Below the pieces are notes generated by a model. The model was not told the DNA's origin. It worked only from the letters and a program-made list of their open reading frames with translations, and did no database searches. From NCBI RefSeq assembly GCF_003002815.1, contig NZ_PVTF01000003.1:682001-746000 (forward strand): a DNA stretch of 64,000 nucleotides, in the 5' to 3' direction. This document shows, one piece after another, positions 52,319 through 61,754 of this stretch (positions within the stretch are counted from its first letter, which is position 1; every line of letters begins with the position of its first letter). The DNA comes from Umezawaea tangerina. GTDB lineage: Bacteria; Actinomycetota; Actinomycetes; Mycobacteriales; Pseudonocardiaceae. The position numbers and the translations under genes were made by a program.

Positions 52319-52903
52319 GGGGCGCAGTGTAGGAGGGGTGCCGCCGATCGCGCAGCAGGCGGGACGCCGGACCCGAAAAGTTTTCGCGTCTGGCGGGTCA
52401 GGGGGCCGTCGGCCGGTCCCGGAAGGGGGGATTTCCGTCCGGCCGACGGCTGGTCGGCGAGCGGGGGCGCGCCACGGGGCGTCTCGGGGGGATTCGCACC
52501 GGCGAGGGGGCACCCGTGCGAACCGACGCCGGGCGCAGCACCCCTGTGCCGACCACTGGTAGAACGGGTGGTGGGGTGCCGATGTTCCCCGCGTGCCGCA
52601 GGTCACCACCGGGCGACCCCTGAAAAGGCCGCATCGACCGCCGGGAGGATTTGTTACCGAATTCGGCGGGGAACGTCGTGTTCACCGTTGACACGGGTTG
52701 ACATTCCCTTCCTTCAGCCCTTGACTGGAGCTGTTCTGCGCCAACCGTTATGAAAATAGGGGTGTCTACCCCTTGGTGGTGTCCGGGACAAGCGACCGTT
52801 CAGTCCAATGTGGACTTCATCAATGGGCTGCTTGTCCTATTGTCCGTTCGTGCGCGGGGAGATGTGCTTCCACCATTCCTCCCCCACGAAGGGTCTTTGC
52901 GTC
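52319..52903. other. 585-bp divergent intergenic region
   Basis: Carries a long hairpin (next entry), a second imperfect hairpin TTCGCAC-GTGCGAA near 52494-52522, and several TTGACA/TTGACT strings (52688, 52698, 52721) that may be -35 elements for the subtilase. No gene is recognised. Confidence 0.5.
52405..52450. repeat. long hairpin upstream of FAD dehydrogenase
   Basis: Perfect 12-bp outer stem GCCGTCGGCCGG / CCGGCCGACGGC enclosing a second stem CGGAA/TTCCG. It lies 87 bp before the FAD-dehydrogenase start. It may be a regulatory structure or a REP-like repeat. Confidence 0.65.
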
Positions 52904-55900
52904 GTGATCAAGTCAGGACTTCGGTGGAGACACCGCACCAGCGTGGCACTCCTGGCCGCCGTGCTGGGTTCGACTGGGTTCGGCTTCGCCGCCACCCCCG
53001 CACTCGCGCAGCCCGTGCCGCCCGCTCAGGCCGACAAGCAGCTGGACAAGCAGGACCGCGCGCTCATCGCCGAAGCCGAGCAGCAGGGCAAGGCGGACGT
53101 CACGCTCCTCGTCGCCGCCGAGGACGGCAAGGTCGAAGCCGCCACCGCCGAGCTGAAGGCGCTCGGCGCGGTCGTCGAGACGACCGACCGGAAGGTCGAC
53201 TACCTCAAGGTCACGCTGCCCCGCGACAACGCCGAGAAGGCCGCGAAGCTGGCCTCGGTCAACGCCGTCGACGTCGACGGGCTCGTCGAGCTCGACGACC
53301 CGAAGATCGAGGGAGCCGCCACGCCGCTGCCGCAGAAGGCACCCGGCGCGAAGACCCCCAAGGACAACCCGTACATGCCGATCGCCGACACCGGCGCGGC
53401 GTCGTTCGCCCAGTCCCACCCCAAGTGGGACGGCCGCAACACCACGATCGCCATCCTCGACTCCGGCGTCGACCTGGACCACCCGGCGCTCGCGACCACC
53501 ACGACCGGTGAGCGCAAGATCGTCGACTGGTACAACGCCAACGCGCCGACCGAGAACGACGGCACGTGGGTCGCGATGTCGAAGGAGCGCTACACCGGCA
53601 AGTTCGTCGTCGGCGGCGTCACCTACACGGCCCCGGCCACCGGCGGCCCCTACGCGGTCGGCTTCCTCAAGGAGACCGCGAAGGACCTGGGCGACCCGAC
53701 CAGCGAGACCGGCGGCGACCTCAACCGCGACGGCGACCGGGTGGACTCGTTCCCCATCCTGCAGGACGTCCTGACCAAGGAGGTCCGGGTCGACCTGGAC
53801 GGTGACGGCGACTTCACCGACCAGACGGCCATGATCGACTACAAGGTCAAGAAGGACGTCGGCTTCTTCGGCACCGACAACCCGGCCACGCCGATCGCCG
53901 AGCGCATGGCGTTCGTCGTGCAGACCAACAGGTCGGTGTACGACAACGGCGGCACCGCCTTCGTCAACATCGGCATCGCGGGCGCCGAGCACGGCACCCA
54001 CGTCGCGGGCATCACCGCCGCCAACAACATGTTCGGCGGCAAGATGACGGGCGCGGCCCCCGGCGCCAAGCTGATGGCCGTCAAGGTCTGCCTCACCTCG
54101 TCGTCCTGCACCAGCAGCGGTCTGCTGGAGGGCGTGCTCTACGCCGCCCGCAACGGCGCCGACGTCGTGAACATCTCCATCGGCGGCCTGCCCGCCCTCA
54201 ACGACGGCAACAACGCCCGCGCGGAGCTCTACAACCGCACGATCGCCGAGTACAACGTCCAGCTGTTCATCTCGGCGGGCAACAGCGGCGCGGGCGCCAA
54301 CAGCGTCGGCGACCCGTCGGTGGCCACCGACGCCGTCAGCGTCGGCTCCTACATCTCCAAGGAGACCTGGCTGTCGAACTACGGTTCGGTGACCAAGCAG
54401 GGCGACAACCTGCACGGCTTCTCCTCGCGCGGCCCGCGCGAGGACGGCGGCTTCAAGCCGGACATCATCGCGCCCGGCGCGGCCATCTCCACCATCCCGC
54501 GCTGGGAGGCCCCCGGCCCCGTCGCGGGCACCTACGAGCTGCCCGCCGGCTACGCCATGCTCCAGGGCACCTCGATGGCGTCCCCGCAGGCGACCGGTGC
54601 CGCCGCGCTGCTCATCAGCGCGTACAAGGCGACGCACAACGGCGAGCGCCCCAACGCCGCGAAGCTCCGCAACGCCATCAAGTCCGGCGCGGACTTCCAG
54701 AGCGAGTTCGGCGCCTACGAGCAGGGTGCCGGTCTCTTCGACGTCAAGGCCGCCTACAACATCCTCAGCCGCTCCGGCGCCACGGACACCGTGACGACGT
54801 CGGTCGAGGTGCACACCGTGCTGTCCGGTCAGCTCAAGCCGACCCCCAACACCGGCGTGGGCATCCACGACCGCGAGGGCGTGACCATCGGCAAGGACTA
54901 CACCCGCACCTACACGCTGACCCGCACCACGGGCTCGGCGAAGCCGGTGAAGTACAAGGTCGACTGGGACGGCGACAAGAGCGCGTTCGACTCGGCGGGC
55001 AGCGTCACGCTGCCGCTGAACACCCCGGTCAAGTTCGACGTGAAGGTCAAGCCGAGGAAGGCGGGCGCCCTGTCCGCGGTCCTCAGCCTGGACAACCCCT
55101 CCACGCCGGGTGTCGACGTGCAGACGATGAACACCGTGTTCGCCGCGGCGGACTTCACCGCGGCCAACAAGTACGCGGTCTCGCAGTCCGGCGACATCAG
55201 CCGCAACCAGGTCAGCAGCCTCTTCGTGCGGGTGCCCCAGGGCGCCAGCGCGCTGAAGATCGACCTGGTCGGCGGCGGCGACCCCGGCAAGGGCCAGGTG
55301 CGCTTCCTGCGCTTCGACCCGACCGGTGTGCCGATCGACCCCACGGCCACCACGTCCTGCTACAACCCCGACGCGGGCGCGGGCTGCTCCACCGGCTCCG
55401 CCACCAGCCGCACGGTCAACAACCCGCTGCCGGGCGTCTGGGAGGTCGTGGTCGAGGCCCGGCGCACGTCGGACGCCGACCGCGCGCCGTACAAGGTGAC
55501 CGCTTCGGTGCTCGGCACCGCGGTCAGCCCCAACCCGGACGTGATCGCGTCCGCGACGCTCGGCACGCCGGTCGCGCGGACCTACCAGGTGACGAACTCG
55601 TTGGGCGCGCTCAACGGCCACCTCGTCGGCGGGCCGCTGGCCAGTGCCAGGATCGCCCGTCCCAGCATCGCCAACGGGACGTCGCAGACCTACGACCTGA
55701 CGGTGCCCGCGGGCGCCACGGCGGTCAGCGCGACCATCGGCAAGACCAGCGACGCCACCGCGGACCTCGACCTGGTCCTCTACAACTGCACCACGGGCAC
55801 GTGCGTGGTGGCGGGGTCGTCGGCCGACGGCGACTCCGAGGAGTCGGTGACCCTGGCCAACCCGGCCGCGGGTGCGTGGCGGGTCCTCGTGGACGGCTAC

Positions 55901-56146
55901 TCGGTGCCCGCGGGCACCACGGAGTACGACTACATCGACCTCTACGCCGCTCCCTCGCTGGGCTCGGTCGTGGTCAGCGACCCGCTCGCCGACCACGCCG
56001 CGGGCACCACGTGGACCGTCGGCGGCACGGTGACCGCCACCGGTCAGCCCGGTGCCGGTCGGGTGCTGCGCGGTGAGCTCCTCGTGCAGACCTCGGAGGG
56101 CTCCACCGTCGGCCGCGGCACGGTGGTCGTGCAGTCGGTCGTCTAG
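52904..56146 (+). CDS. secreted subtilisin-like protease (S8)
   Basis: 1080 residues from GTG 52904. Signal peptide about 1-37 ends ALA. An I9-like propeptide (about 60-140: VTLLVAAEDGKVEAATAEL) follows. The catalytic triad is Asp186 (AILDSGVDLDHP), His363 (AEHGTHVAG) and Ser557 (GTSMASPQATGAA). The Asp-His interval is about 177 residues, much longer than in subtilisin, with Ca-binding-like DLDGDGDF. The C-terminal 450 residues form beta-rich domains, including a pre-peptidase C-terminal (PPC)-like domain. A lipoprotein gene resembling its propeptide is encoded just downstream on the other strand. An upstream ATG (52808) gives a Cys-rich non-signal N-terminus and was rejected. Confidence 0.92.
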   Translation: MIKSGLRWRHRTSVALLAAVLGSTGFGFAATPALAQPVPPAQADKQLDKQDRALIAEAEQQGKADVTLLVAAEDGKVEAATAELKALGAVVETTDRKVDYLKVTLPRDNAEKAAKLASVNAVDVDGLVELDDPKIEGAATPLPQKAPGAKTPKDNPYMPIADTGAASFAQSHPKWDGRNTTIAILDSGVDLDHPALATTTTGERKIVDWYNANAPTENDGTWVAMSKERYTGKFVVGGVTYTAPATGGPYAVGFLKETAKDLGDPTSETGGDLNRDGDRVDSFPILQDVLTKEVRVDLDGDGDFTDQTAMIDYKVKKDVGFFGTDNPATPIAERMAFVVQTNRSVYDNGGTAFVNIGIAGAEHGTHVAGITAANNMFGGKMTGAAPGAKLMAVKVCLTSSSCTSSGLLEGVLYAARNGADVVNISIGGLPALNDGNNARAELYNRTIAEYNVQLFISAGNSGAGANSVGDPSVATDAVSVGSYISKETWLSNYGSVTKQGDNLHGFSSRGPREDGGFKPDIIAPGAAISTIPRWEAPGPVAGTYELPAGYAMLQGTSMASPQATGAAALLISAYKATHNGERPNAAKLRNAIKSGADFQSEFGAYEQGAGLFDVKAAYNILSRSGATDTVTTSVEVHTVLSGQLKPTPNTGVGIHDREGVTIGKDYTRTYTLTRTTGSAKPVKYKVDWDGDKSAFDSAGSVTLPLNTPVKFDVKVKPRKAGALSAVLSLDNPSTPGVDVQTMNTVFAAADFTAANKYAVSQSGDISRNQVSSLFVRVPQGASALKIDLVGGGDPGKGQVRFLRFDPTGVPIDPTATTSCYNPDAGAGCSTGSATSRTVNNPLPGVWEVVVEARRTSDADRAPYKVTASVLGTAVSPNPDVIASATLGTPVARTYQVTNSLGALNGHLVGGPLASARIARPSIANGTSQTYDLTVPAGATAVSATIGKTSDATADLDLVLYNCTTGTCVVAGSSADGDSEESVTLANPAAGAWRVLVDGYSVPAGTTEYDYIDLYAAPSLGSVVVSDPLADHAAGTTWTVGGTVTATGQPGAGRVLRGELLVQTSEGSTVGRGTVVVQSVV

Positions 56147-56164
56147 CTCCACCGGTCAACGGCG

Positions 56165-56199
56165 GCGGCCCCCGCACCCACCAGGGGTGCGGGGGCCGC
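56165..56199. terminator. terminator after subtilase gene
   Basis: Perfect 15-bp stem GCGGCCCCCGCACCC / GGGTGCGGGGGCCGC with a 5-nt loop. Probably bidirectional with the lipoprotein gene. Confidence 0.9.
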
Positions 56200-56252
56200 T
56201 CCGCGTATTCAGCGGCGGCCCCGCGTGTCCTCGCGCGAGGCCGCCGCGCCCG

Positions 56253-56723
56253 TCAGGGAGTCGGGTCGGGGACGCCGACGGGTTCCTCGACGTCCACGTG
56301 GGTGATGCCCTCCAGGGTGGCCGCCCGCGCGGCCAGCGCGACCGGCACGGTGGCGCGGATGTAGCCGACGGTGCCGTCCTCCGACTCGACCGTCGCGCCC
56401 AGGGCGCGCAACGCCCCGGCGGTCGACGCGGTCCGGCCGTCGGCGGTGGCGATGGCGAGCACGACGGTCTCCTGCCGCGCTTGGCGGGCGGCGTCGATGC
56501 GCTCCTTGACGGCGGGCGCGGGCGGCGGGCCGGTCGTCGGGGCCGCCGTCAGGTCGGTCGCCGGACCGGGTGTCGTGGCGGGCGCCCCAACGGGTGACGT
56601 CGCGCCCGCCGGGGGTGCCGAAGCCCGCCCAGGGGTATCCGAAGGGCGTTGCCCGCATCCCCCGAGCACCCCTGCCATCATGATCGCCACCAGCACGCCT
56701 CGCGTCCACCGTCCCACCGTCAC
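56253..56723 (-). CDS. lipoprotein resembling the subtilase propeptide
   Basis: About 156 residues. A signal with lipobox GVLGGCG leads to a Pro/Ala/Thr-rich tether. The C-terminal domain (TVVLAIATADGRTASTAGAL onward, to the end PVGVPDPTP) aligns without gaps over 68 residues with the propeptide of the neighbouring subtilase, with 27 identities by hand count. Shared strings include ALGA-VE and VDV. It looks like a membrane-tethered, free-standing I9-like domain, which could inhibit or help fold that protease. Start uncertain: GTG 56723 and 56717 lack good ribosome sites, and GTG 56759 is possible. Confidence 0.7.
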   Translation of the reverse strand: MTVGRWTRGVLVAIMMAGVLGGCGQRPSDTPGRASAPPAGATSPVGAPATTPGPATDLTAAPTTGPPPAPAVKERIDAARQARQETVVLAIATADGRTASTAGALRALGATVESEDGTVGYIRATVPVALAARAATLEGITHVDVEEPVGVPDPTP

Positions 56724-56801
56724 CTGGGAAGACGGGGCGAGGCGGCTGGGGGGTTGCACCGTCCGTAAGATCCGAACCTCCCGCCGAAGTGGAGTCCACC
56801 C

Positions 56802-59033
56802 GTGCAGCGCAGAGCACTCGCCGGTGCTGTCGTCCTCGTCCTGCTGGCCGCTCTGGTGGTCACCGACGTGCGGACGACGGGCAAGGCGTTCGTGGACGTC
56901 TCCTCGGCGAAGTCCGCGATCACGCGGCTGCTGGGCGGCGACTCGGCCCGCGCGGCGCAGATCGAGGTGCGCACCACCCCGGCGAGCGCGGGCACGGCCG
57001 ACTCGTTCCGCGTCGGCGGCACCGCCGGGCACGTCCAGCTCTCCGGCACCAGCCAGGTCGCGATCGTGTCCGGGTTCAACTGGTGGCTCAAGTACGTGGC
57101 GGGCGGCCACCTGTCCACCAACGGCGACCGCCTCGACCTGCCGCAGACGCTGCCCGCGCCGGAGAAGCCGATCAGCAAGCGCACGACGCTGAGCGACCGG
57201 TACGCCTACAACTTCACCGTCTACGGCTACACGATGCCGTACTGGACGTGGACCGAGTGGGAACGCGAGATCGACTACCTCGCGGCCAGCGGCGTGAACC
57301 GCGCGCTCGTGCTCGTCGGCCAGGAAGCCGTCTGGTACGACACCTTCCAGTCGTTCGGCATGTCCGAGTCGCAGGTGCGCGACTGGATCGCGCAGCCCTC
57401 GTTCCAGCCGTGGCAGTGGTACGGCTCGACGACCGGCTACGACCCGTCCGGCGGCGTGCACGCGGGTCCGGTCAGCGCGGACCTCATCAAGCGCCGGGCC
57501 GAGCTCGGCAGGCGCGTGGCGGACCGGATGCGCGAGCTCGGCATCACCCCGGTGTTCCCGGCGTTCGAGGGCCACGTGCCCGACCAGGTGTTCGCCGACG
57601 CCAACCCCGGCGCGAACGTGATCCCGCAGGGCGGCTACTCCGGCCACCCTCGGCCGTTCTGGCTGGCGCCGACGGACCCGCTCTACGCCAAGGTCGCCGC
57701 GAAGTTCTACGAGGTGCAGAGCAAGCGCTTCGGCGACACCACGCACTACTCCAACGACCTGATGCACGAGGGCGGCGAGCTCGGCGGCGTCGACCTCGGC
57801 GAGGCCGGCAAGGCCGTGCAGGACGCGCTGACCCGTGCGCACCCGGACTCCACCTGGGTGCTCCAGGCGTGGCAGGGCAACCCGGAGAAGGACCTGATCG
57901 ACGCGATCGACCGCAAGCGCGTCCTCGTGCTCGACCTGGACGCCGACGACGGCCCGTCGTGGGAGAAGACCGACGCGTTCTGGGGCGCGCCCTGGGCGTG
58001 GGGCACGATCCAGAACTTCGGCGGCAGGCTCGGCGTGTTCGGCAACCTCACCGAGCCCGGCCAGACCCTGCCCGAGATCCGCGCCAAGTCCACCGGGGAG
58101 CGCGGCAACCTCGTCGGCACCGCCATGGTGCTGGAGGGCACCCACCTCAACCCCGTGGTGCAGGACCTGTTCGGCGAGATGGTGTGGCGCGACAAGGCCG
58201 TCGACCTCGACTCGTGGATCCTCGACTACGCCAAGCGCCGCTACGGCGCGGGCGACGACCCGCACGTCGCCGAGGCGTGGGAGGTCCTGCTCAACACCGC
58301 GTACTCGTTCCGCGCCACCGGCCACCAGAGCGGCGAGGGCCCGTACGAGAGCCCGTTCGCCGCGCTGCCCGCGCTGAAGGTCACCTCGGCCTCCTACTTC
58401 GGGCCCCCGGAGCCGCGCTACTCCGCGCAGGACTTCGAGCCCGTGCTGGGCGAGCTGCTCCAGGCCGACGCGGCCGTGCGCGAGGAGGAGACCTACAAGT
58501 ACGACCTGGTCGACGTGACCCGGCAGATCCTCGCGAACCGCGGCCGGTCGACGTTGCAGGAGATCGCCAGGGCGTACGCGGCCAAGGACGTGGCGGCCCT
58601 GGACACCCTGACCGACCGCTTCCTCGGGTACATGAAGAGCACCGACGAGCTCCTGGGCACCCAGCGGGACTGGCTGCTCGGCACCTGGCTGGAGAGCGCG
58701 AAGGCCTGGGGGAAGACGCCCGAGGAGAAGGCGGCGCTGGAACGCGACGCCCGCGGCATCATCAGCATCTGGTCGGAGAAGGCGTGCGACACGCTCCGCG
58801 ACTACGCCAACCGCGAGTGGCAGGGCATGGTCTCGAGCTACTACCAGCCGCGCTGGGAGCGGTTCTTCGCCGAGCTGGCCGGGACCGTCGAGAGCGGCGT
58901 GCCGCCGACCATCGACTGGTGCGCCAACGGCGTCCAGTGGACCTCGCAGACCACGGAGTTCCCGACCGAGCCCACCGGCGACACCTACGAGGTCGCGAAG
59001 CGCATCGCCCAGGAGCTGGGCCTGGAGAACTAG
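56802..59033 (+). CDS. secreted alpha-N-acetylglucosaminidase (GH89)
   Basis: 743 residues with an N-terminal signal/anchor (LAGAVVLVLLAALVV). The NAGLU N-terminal domain leads to the (beta/alpha)8 catalytic domain with FNWWLKYVAGGH, YTMPYWTWTEWEREIDY and WQWYGSTTGYD. GEMVWRDKAVDL and IQNFGGRLGVFGN fit the region of the two catalytic Glu. The helical C-terminus is complete. It removes terminal alpha-linked GlcNAc, for example from host or soil glycans. GTG 56802 with GGAG upstream and a candidate -10 TAAGAT (56766-56771). Confidence 0.93.
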   Translation: MQRRALAGAVVLVLLAALVVTDVRTTGKAFVDVSSAKSAITRLLGGDSARAAQIEVRTTPASAGTADSFRVGGTAGHVQLSGTSQVAIVSGFNWWLKYVAGGHLSTNGDRLDLPQTLPAPEKPISKRTTLSDRYAYNFTVYGYTMPYWTWTEWEREIDYLAASGVNRALVLVGQEAVWYDTFQSFGMSESQVRDWIAQPSFQPWQWYGSTTGYDPSGGVHAGPVSADLIKRRAELGRRVADRMRELGITPVFPAFEGHVPDQVFADANPGANVIPQGGYSGHPRPFWLAPTDPLYAKVAAKFYEVQSKRFGDTTHYSNDLMHEGGELGGVDLGEAGKAVQDALTRAHPDSTWVLQAWQGNPEKDLIDAIDRKRVLVLDLDADDGPSWEKTDAFWGAPWAWGTIQNFGGRLGVFGNLTEPGQTLPEIRAKSTGERGNLVGTAMVLEGTHLNPVVQDLFGEMVWRDKAVDLDSWILDYAKRRYGAGDDPHVAEAWEVLLNTAYSFRATGHQSGEGPYESPFAALPALKVTSASYFGPPEPRYSAQDFEPVLGELLQADAAVREEETYKYDLVDVTRQILANRGRSTLQEIARAYAAKDVAALDTLTDRFLGYMKSTDELLGTQRDWLLGTWLESAKAWGKTPEEKAALERDARGIISIWSEKACDTLRDYANREWQGMVSSYYQPRWERFFAELAGTVESGVPPTIDWCANGVQWTSQTTEFPTEPTGDTYEVAKRIAQELGLEN

Positions 59034-59040
59034 GGCCGGT

Positions 59041-59084
59041 TCCCCGGATCCGCGGTCGTGCGGTCGTGCACCCGGATCCGGGGA
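59041..59084. terminator. bidirectional terminator
   Basis: 12-bp stem TCCCCGGATCCG / CGGATCCGGGGA with a 20-nt loop made of two CGGTCGTG copies, between NAGLU and the TPR-like gene. Confidence 0.8.
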
Positions 59085-59090
59085 TCCGAA

Positions 59091-60110
59091 CTAGCCCCGC
59101 GACCAGGGGAACCGGCGGGTCCTGGTGAGCTTGGCCAGCGCACGTCGTGCCTTGGCTGCCAGGTCCTCGTCGTCGGACCGGACGGCCTGTTCGAACGCCG
59201 CGACGGCGCCGGGGGTGTCCTTGCGGTCCTTGAGCAGGAGGCCCAAGCGGTAGGCGGAGGTGTGGCTGCCGCGCTCGGAGCCCCGGCGGTAGGCGGCTTC
59301 GGCGGCGGCGAGGTCGCCGCGGTCCTGGAGGACGACGCCGTGCTTGTGCGCGCCGTCGGCGTCGCCTCGTTCGTCCATCATCCGCAGCAGCGCCTCGACC
59401 TGGTCGGTGTTGCCCAGCTCGCGCACCAGGTCCGGCACGTCCATCCGCTCCAGCGCGGGCTGCCGGGCGCGTTCGGCGAGGTCGGTGCGCCAGTCGGTGC
59501 CGGGCAGCGCCGACCCCGGTATCCCGGTGGGCTTCCCCTCCGCCATGTCCTCGCGGATCCGCTCGACCTGCTGCGCCAGGCGTCGGGCGCCCGCGCGGAA
59601 GTCCTCCGACACCTCGCCCGCGGCGGGCTCGTCCAGCAGGCGCAGCACCTCGGCGATGGCGTCGGCGGCCTCGGCGAGCCGGGTGCGGCACAGCGCCCGC
59701 ACGAAGGCGAACGACTGGAGGGCTTGGACGTACTCGTCCCGCACGAGCGGTTCGGGTTGTGCGGCCACGACGTCCCGCAGCAGCCGCACCGCTTCCGCGG
59801 TCCGGTCGAGCGCGGGGTCGACGCGGACGCGCAGCGCCTCGATCGTGCCGATGTTGCGCAACCCGTGCGCGGTGCGGAAGTCCACCGCGCGGTCGAGCTG
59901 CTCGTCGCGGACGGCGCCCGCGTCCAGCGCGGCGGCCACGGCGTCGCGGAGCACGTCGCCGTCCTGCCGGAACACGTCGGCGGCCTCGGCGAGGCGGCCT
60001 GCCCGCAGGAGCTCCTGCGCCTCCTCGTCCAGTGCGGCGATGCCGAAGGTGAAAGCCTCGAAGCCGGTCAGCCGGATCTCCGGCTCACCGCCGGGTAACG
60101 CGTCCTCCAC
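59091..60110 (-). CDS. TPR-like helical repeat protein
   Basis: 339 residues, almost all helical, without signal or membrane segments. Repeats with A-x-x-A/Y-x-x-G spacing, such as ALDEEAQELLRAGRLAEAAD, DRGDLAAAEAAYRRGSERGS and YRLGLLLKDRKDTPGAVAAF, are TPR/Sel1-like, mainly at the C-terminus. Such proteins bind other proteins. GTG 60110 has GAGAGG upstream. I see no partner in the neighbourhood. Confidence 0.8.
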   Translation of the reverse strand: MEDALPGGEPEIRLTGFEAFTFGIAALDEEAQELLRAGRLAEAADVFRQDGDVLRDAVAAALDAGAVRDEQLDRAVDFRTAHGLRNIGTIEALRVRVDPALDRTAEAVRLLRDVVAAQPEPLVRDEYVQALQSFAFVRALCRTRLAEAADAIAEVLRLLDEPAAGEVSEDFRAGARRLAQQVERIREDMAEGKPTGIPGSALPGTDWRTDLAERARQPALERMDVPDLVRELGNTDQVEALLRMMDERGDADGAHKHGVVLQDRGDLAAAEAAYRRGSERGSHTSAYRLGLLLKDRKDTPGAVAAFEQAVRSDDEDLAAKARRALAKLTRTRRFPWSRG

Positions 60111-60209
60111 AGTGCACCTCTCTCGGGCAGGCGGGGTGTCCCGGTGTGCGGGGGCGTCCCAGTAGTAGCAGCGCCCGTGCGAACTGACCAGGGACCGCGA
60201 CCGGCCCGG

Positions 60210-60833
60210 CTACTCCCCGCCGGGGAGCAGGTGCGCGATCCGACCGACGAAGGCCACCACCCGTTCCGGCGTGAAGTGGGCGGAGTCGGTCAGCACCAAC
60301 CGCCCCGCCATCTCGCCCAGGGCGAGCATCGCGTGGCCGAGCAGTTCGGGGTCGACGTCGGCCGGGCCGCCGCGGGTCTGGAGACCGAGCGCCGCCAACG
60401 CCTCCACCTGCGCCAGCAACCCCGCGCGGACCTCCTCCACCCGCGCCCGGAACTCGCGGGGCGTCCCGTCGGGCGGCATCAGCACCAGCCGCCACCGCTC
60501 CGGCGCCTCCAGCACCGCGCGGACGAACACCTCGACGGCGTGGGCGAAGGCGTCCTCCGGTCCGCGTTCGGCGAAGTCGACGGGCAGCGCCGCCAGCACC
60601 TGCTCGGTGGCCCGCTCCGCCTCGCGCGCCAGCAGGGCGTCGACCACCTCGGCCCGGTTCGCGAACTGCTCGTAGAGCACCGGCTTCGTCACCCCGGCCT
60701 CGCGGGCGACCGCCTCCATGGTCAACACCCCGAACCCGTCGCCGATCAGCCGCAGCGCACCGTCGAGCAGCTGGTCCCTGCGCTGTTCGGGTGGCAGGCG
60801 GGCGGCGTACTTGCGACGTGTTGTGCGCACCAC
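60210..60833 (-). CDS. TetR-family regulator
   Basis: 207 residues. The N-terminal HTH has RRDQLLDGALRLIGDGFGVL and AGVTKPVLYEQFANRAEVVD. The C-terminal ligand domain follows. It is divergent from the metal hydrolase/reductase/EphD operon, and the 66 bp between the starts carry overlapping CTACG-N4-CGTAG palindromes that it probably binds. GTG 60833. Confidence 0.9.
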   Translation of the reverse strand: MVRTTRRKYAARLPPEQRRDQLLDGALRLIGDGFGVLTMEAVAREAGVTKPVLYEQFANRAEVVDALLAREAERATEQVLAALPVDFAERGPEDAFAHAVEVFVRAVLEAPERWRLVLMPPDGTPREFRARVEEVRAGLLAQVEALAALGLQTRGGPADVDPELLGHAMLALGEMAGRLVLTDSAHFTPERVVAFVGRIAHLLPGGE

Positions 60834-60842
60834 ACCATATTG

Positions 60843-60881
60843 CTACGGTGGCGTAGCTTTCACAAAGCTACGCAGGCGTAG
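60843..60881. promoter_or_regulatory. overlapping TetR operators
   Basis: Two copies of CTACG-N4-CGTAG (60843-60856 and 60868-60881), 25 bp apart. Their inner halves form a third perfect palindrome GCGTAGCTTT-CAC-AAAGCTACGC (60851-60873). This suits cooperative binding of two dimers over both promoters. Confidence 0.75.
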
Positions 60882-60899
60882 TAATTGCCGGAGGTCGCG

Positions 60900-61754
60900 A
60901 TGGAGCCCGACAACCTCGTGCTGCAACCGAGGGACGTGCACTTCGACTGGACCGCGCTGCCGATGCACTGGGTGCCGGAGGAACCGGTCACGACGCACGT
61001 GATGAACGTGCTGCACCTGCTGCTCCCGGCGGGGGAGCGGTGGTTCGTGCGCACGTTCCGGCAGGCCGTCCCGCTGATCACCGACGACGACCTGCGCGAG
61101 GACGTGCTGGGCTTCATCGGGCAGGAGGCGACGCACGCCGAGGCGCACGGCGGGGTGCTGGACCACCTGCTGGCGAAGGGCCTCGACCCGCGGCCGTTCA
61201 CCGACCGGGTGGAGTGGGTGTTCGACCGCGTCCTGGGGGACCGGCCGGGGCTGACCGCCGGGCAGCAGCGGGAGCAGCTGGTCGAGCGGATCGCGATCGT
61301 CGCGGCGGTCGAGCACTTCACGGCGTACCTCGGCGACTGGATGCTCAACGCGACGGCGTTCGACCGCGCGGGCGCCGACCCGACGATGCTGGACCTGCTG
61401 CGCTGGCACGCCGCCGAGGAGGTCGAGCACCGGAGCGTGGCGTTCGACCTGATGCGCCACCTCGACCGCCGCTACACCCGCCGCGCCCGCGCGATGCTGC
61501 TCAGCGCGCCACCTCTGCTGCACCTGTGGGTCCAGGGCGCCCGGTTCCTGATGGCGGCCGACCCGGACGCCGGACGGCTGGCGCTGCGGGACTTCCGCCG
61601 CGCGGGCCGCCGCGGCCTGCTGCCGACCGGGTACGACCTGACCCGCGCGTTCCTGCGCTACTTCCACCGCGGCTACCACCCGAAGCAGGAGGGCTCGACC
61701 AGCCAGGCCGTCGCGTACCTGGCCACGTCTCCCGCCGCGCGGGACGCGCACTGA
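60900..61754 (+). CDS. predicted metal-dependent hydrolase (PF10118-like)
   Basis: 284 residues from ATG 60900 with GGAGG 6 nt upstream. All-helical, with a ferritin-like pattern of His/Glu ligands: FIGQEATHAEAHGG, IAIVAAVEHFTAYLG and HAAEEVEHRSVAFDLM. Membership of the metal-dependent hydrolase family with these ligands is clear; the substrate is not. Its stop overlaps the reductase start by one base. In other actinomycetes the gene travels with ferredoxin reductase genes, as here. Confidence 0.85.
   Translation: MEPDNLVLQPRDVHFDWTALPMHWVPEEPVTTHVMNVLHLLLPAGERWFVRTFRQAVPLITDDDLREDVLGFIGQEATHAEAHGGVLDHLLAKGLDPRPFTDRVEWVFDRVLGDRPGLTAGQQREQLVERIAIVAAVEHFTAYLGDWMLNATAFDRAGADPTMLDLLRWHAAEEVEHRSVAFDLMRHLDRRYTRRARAMLLSAPPLLHLWVQGARFLMAADPDAGRLALRDFRRAGRRGLLPTGYDLTRAFLRYFHRGYHPKQEGSTSQAVAYLATSPAARDAH

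Noticed and set aside
52808-52903. Upstream ATG for the subtilase
   Set aside because: It would add a Cys-rich 32-residue segment before a complete signal peptide.
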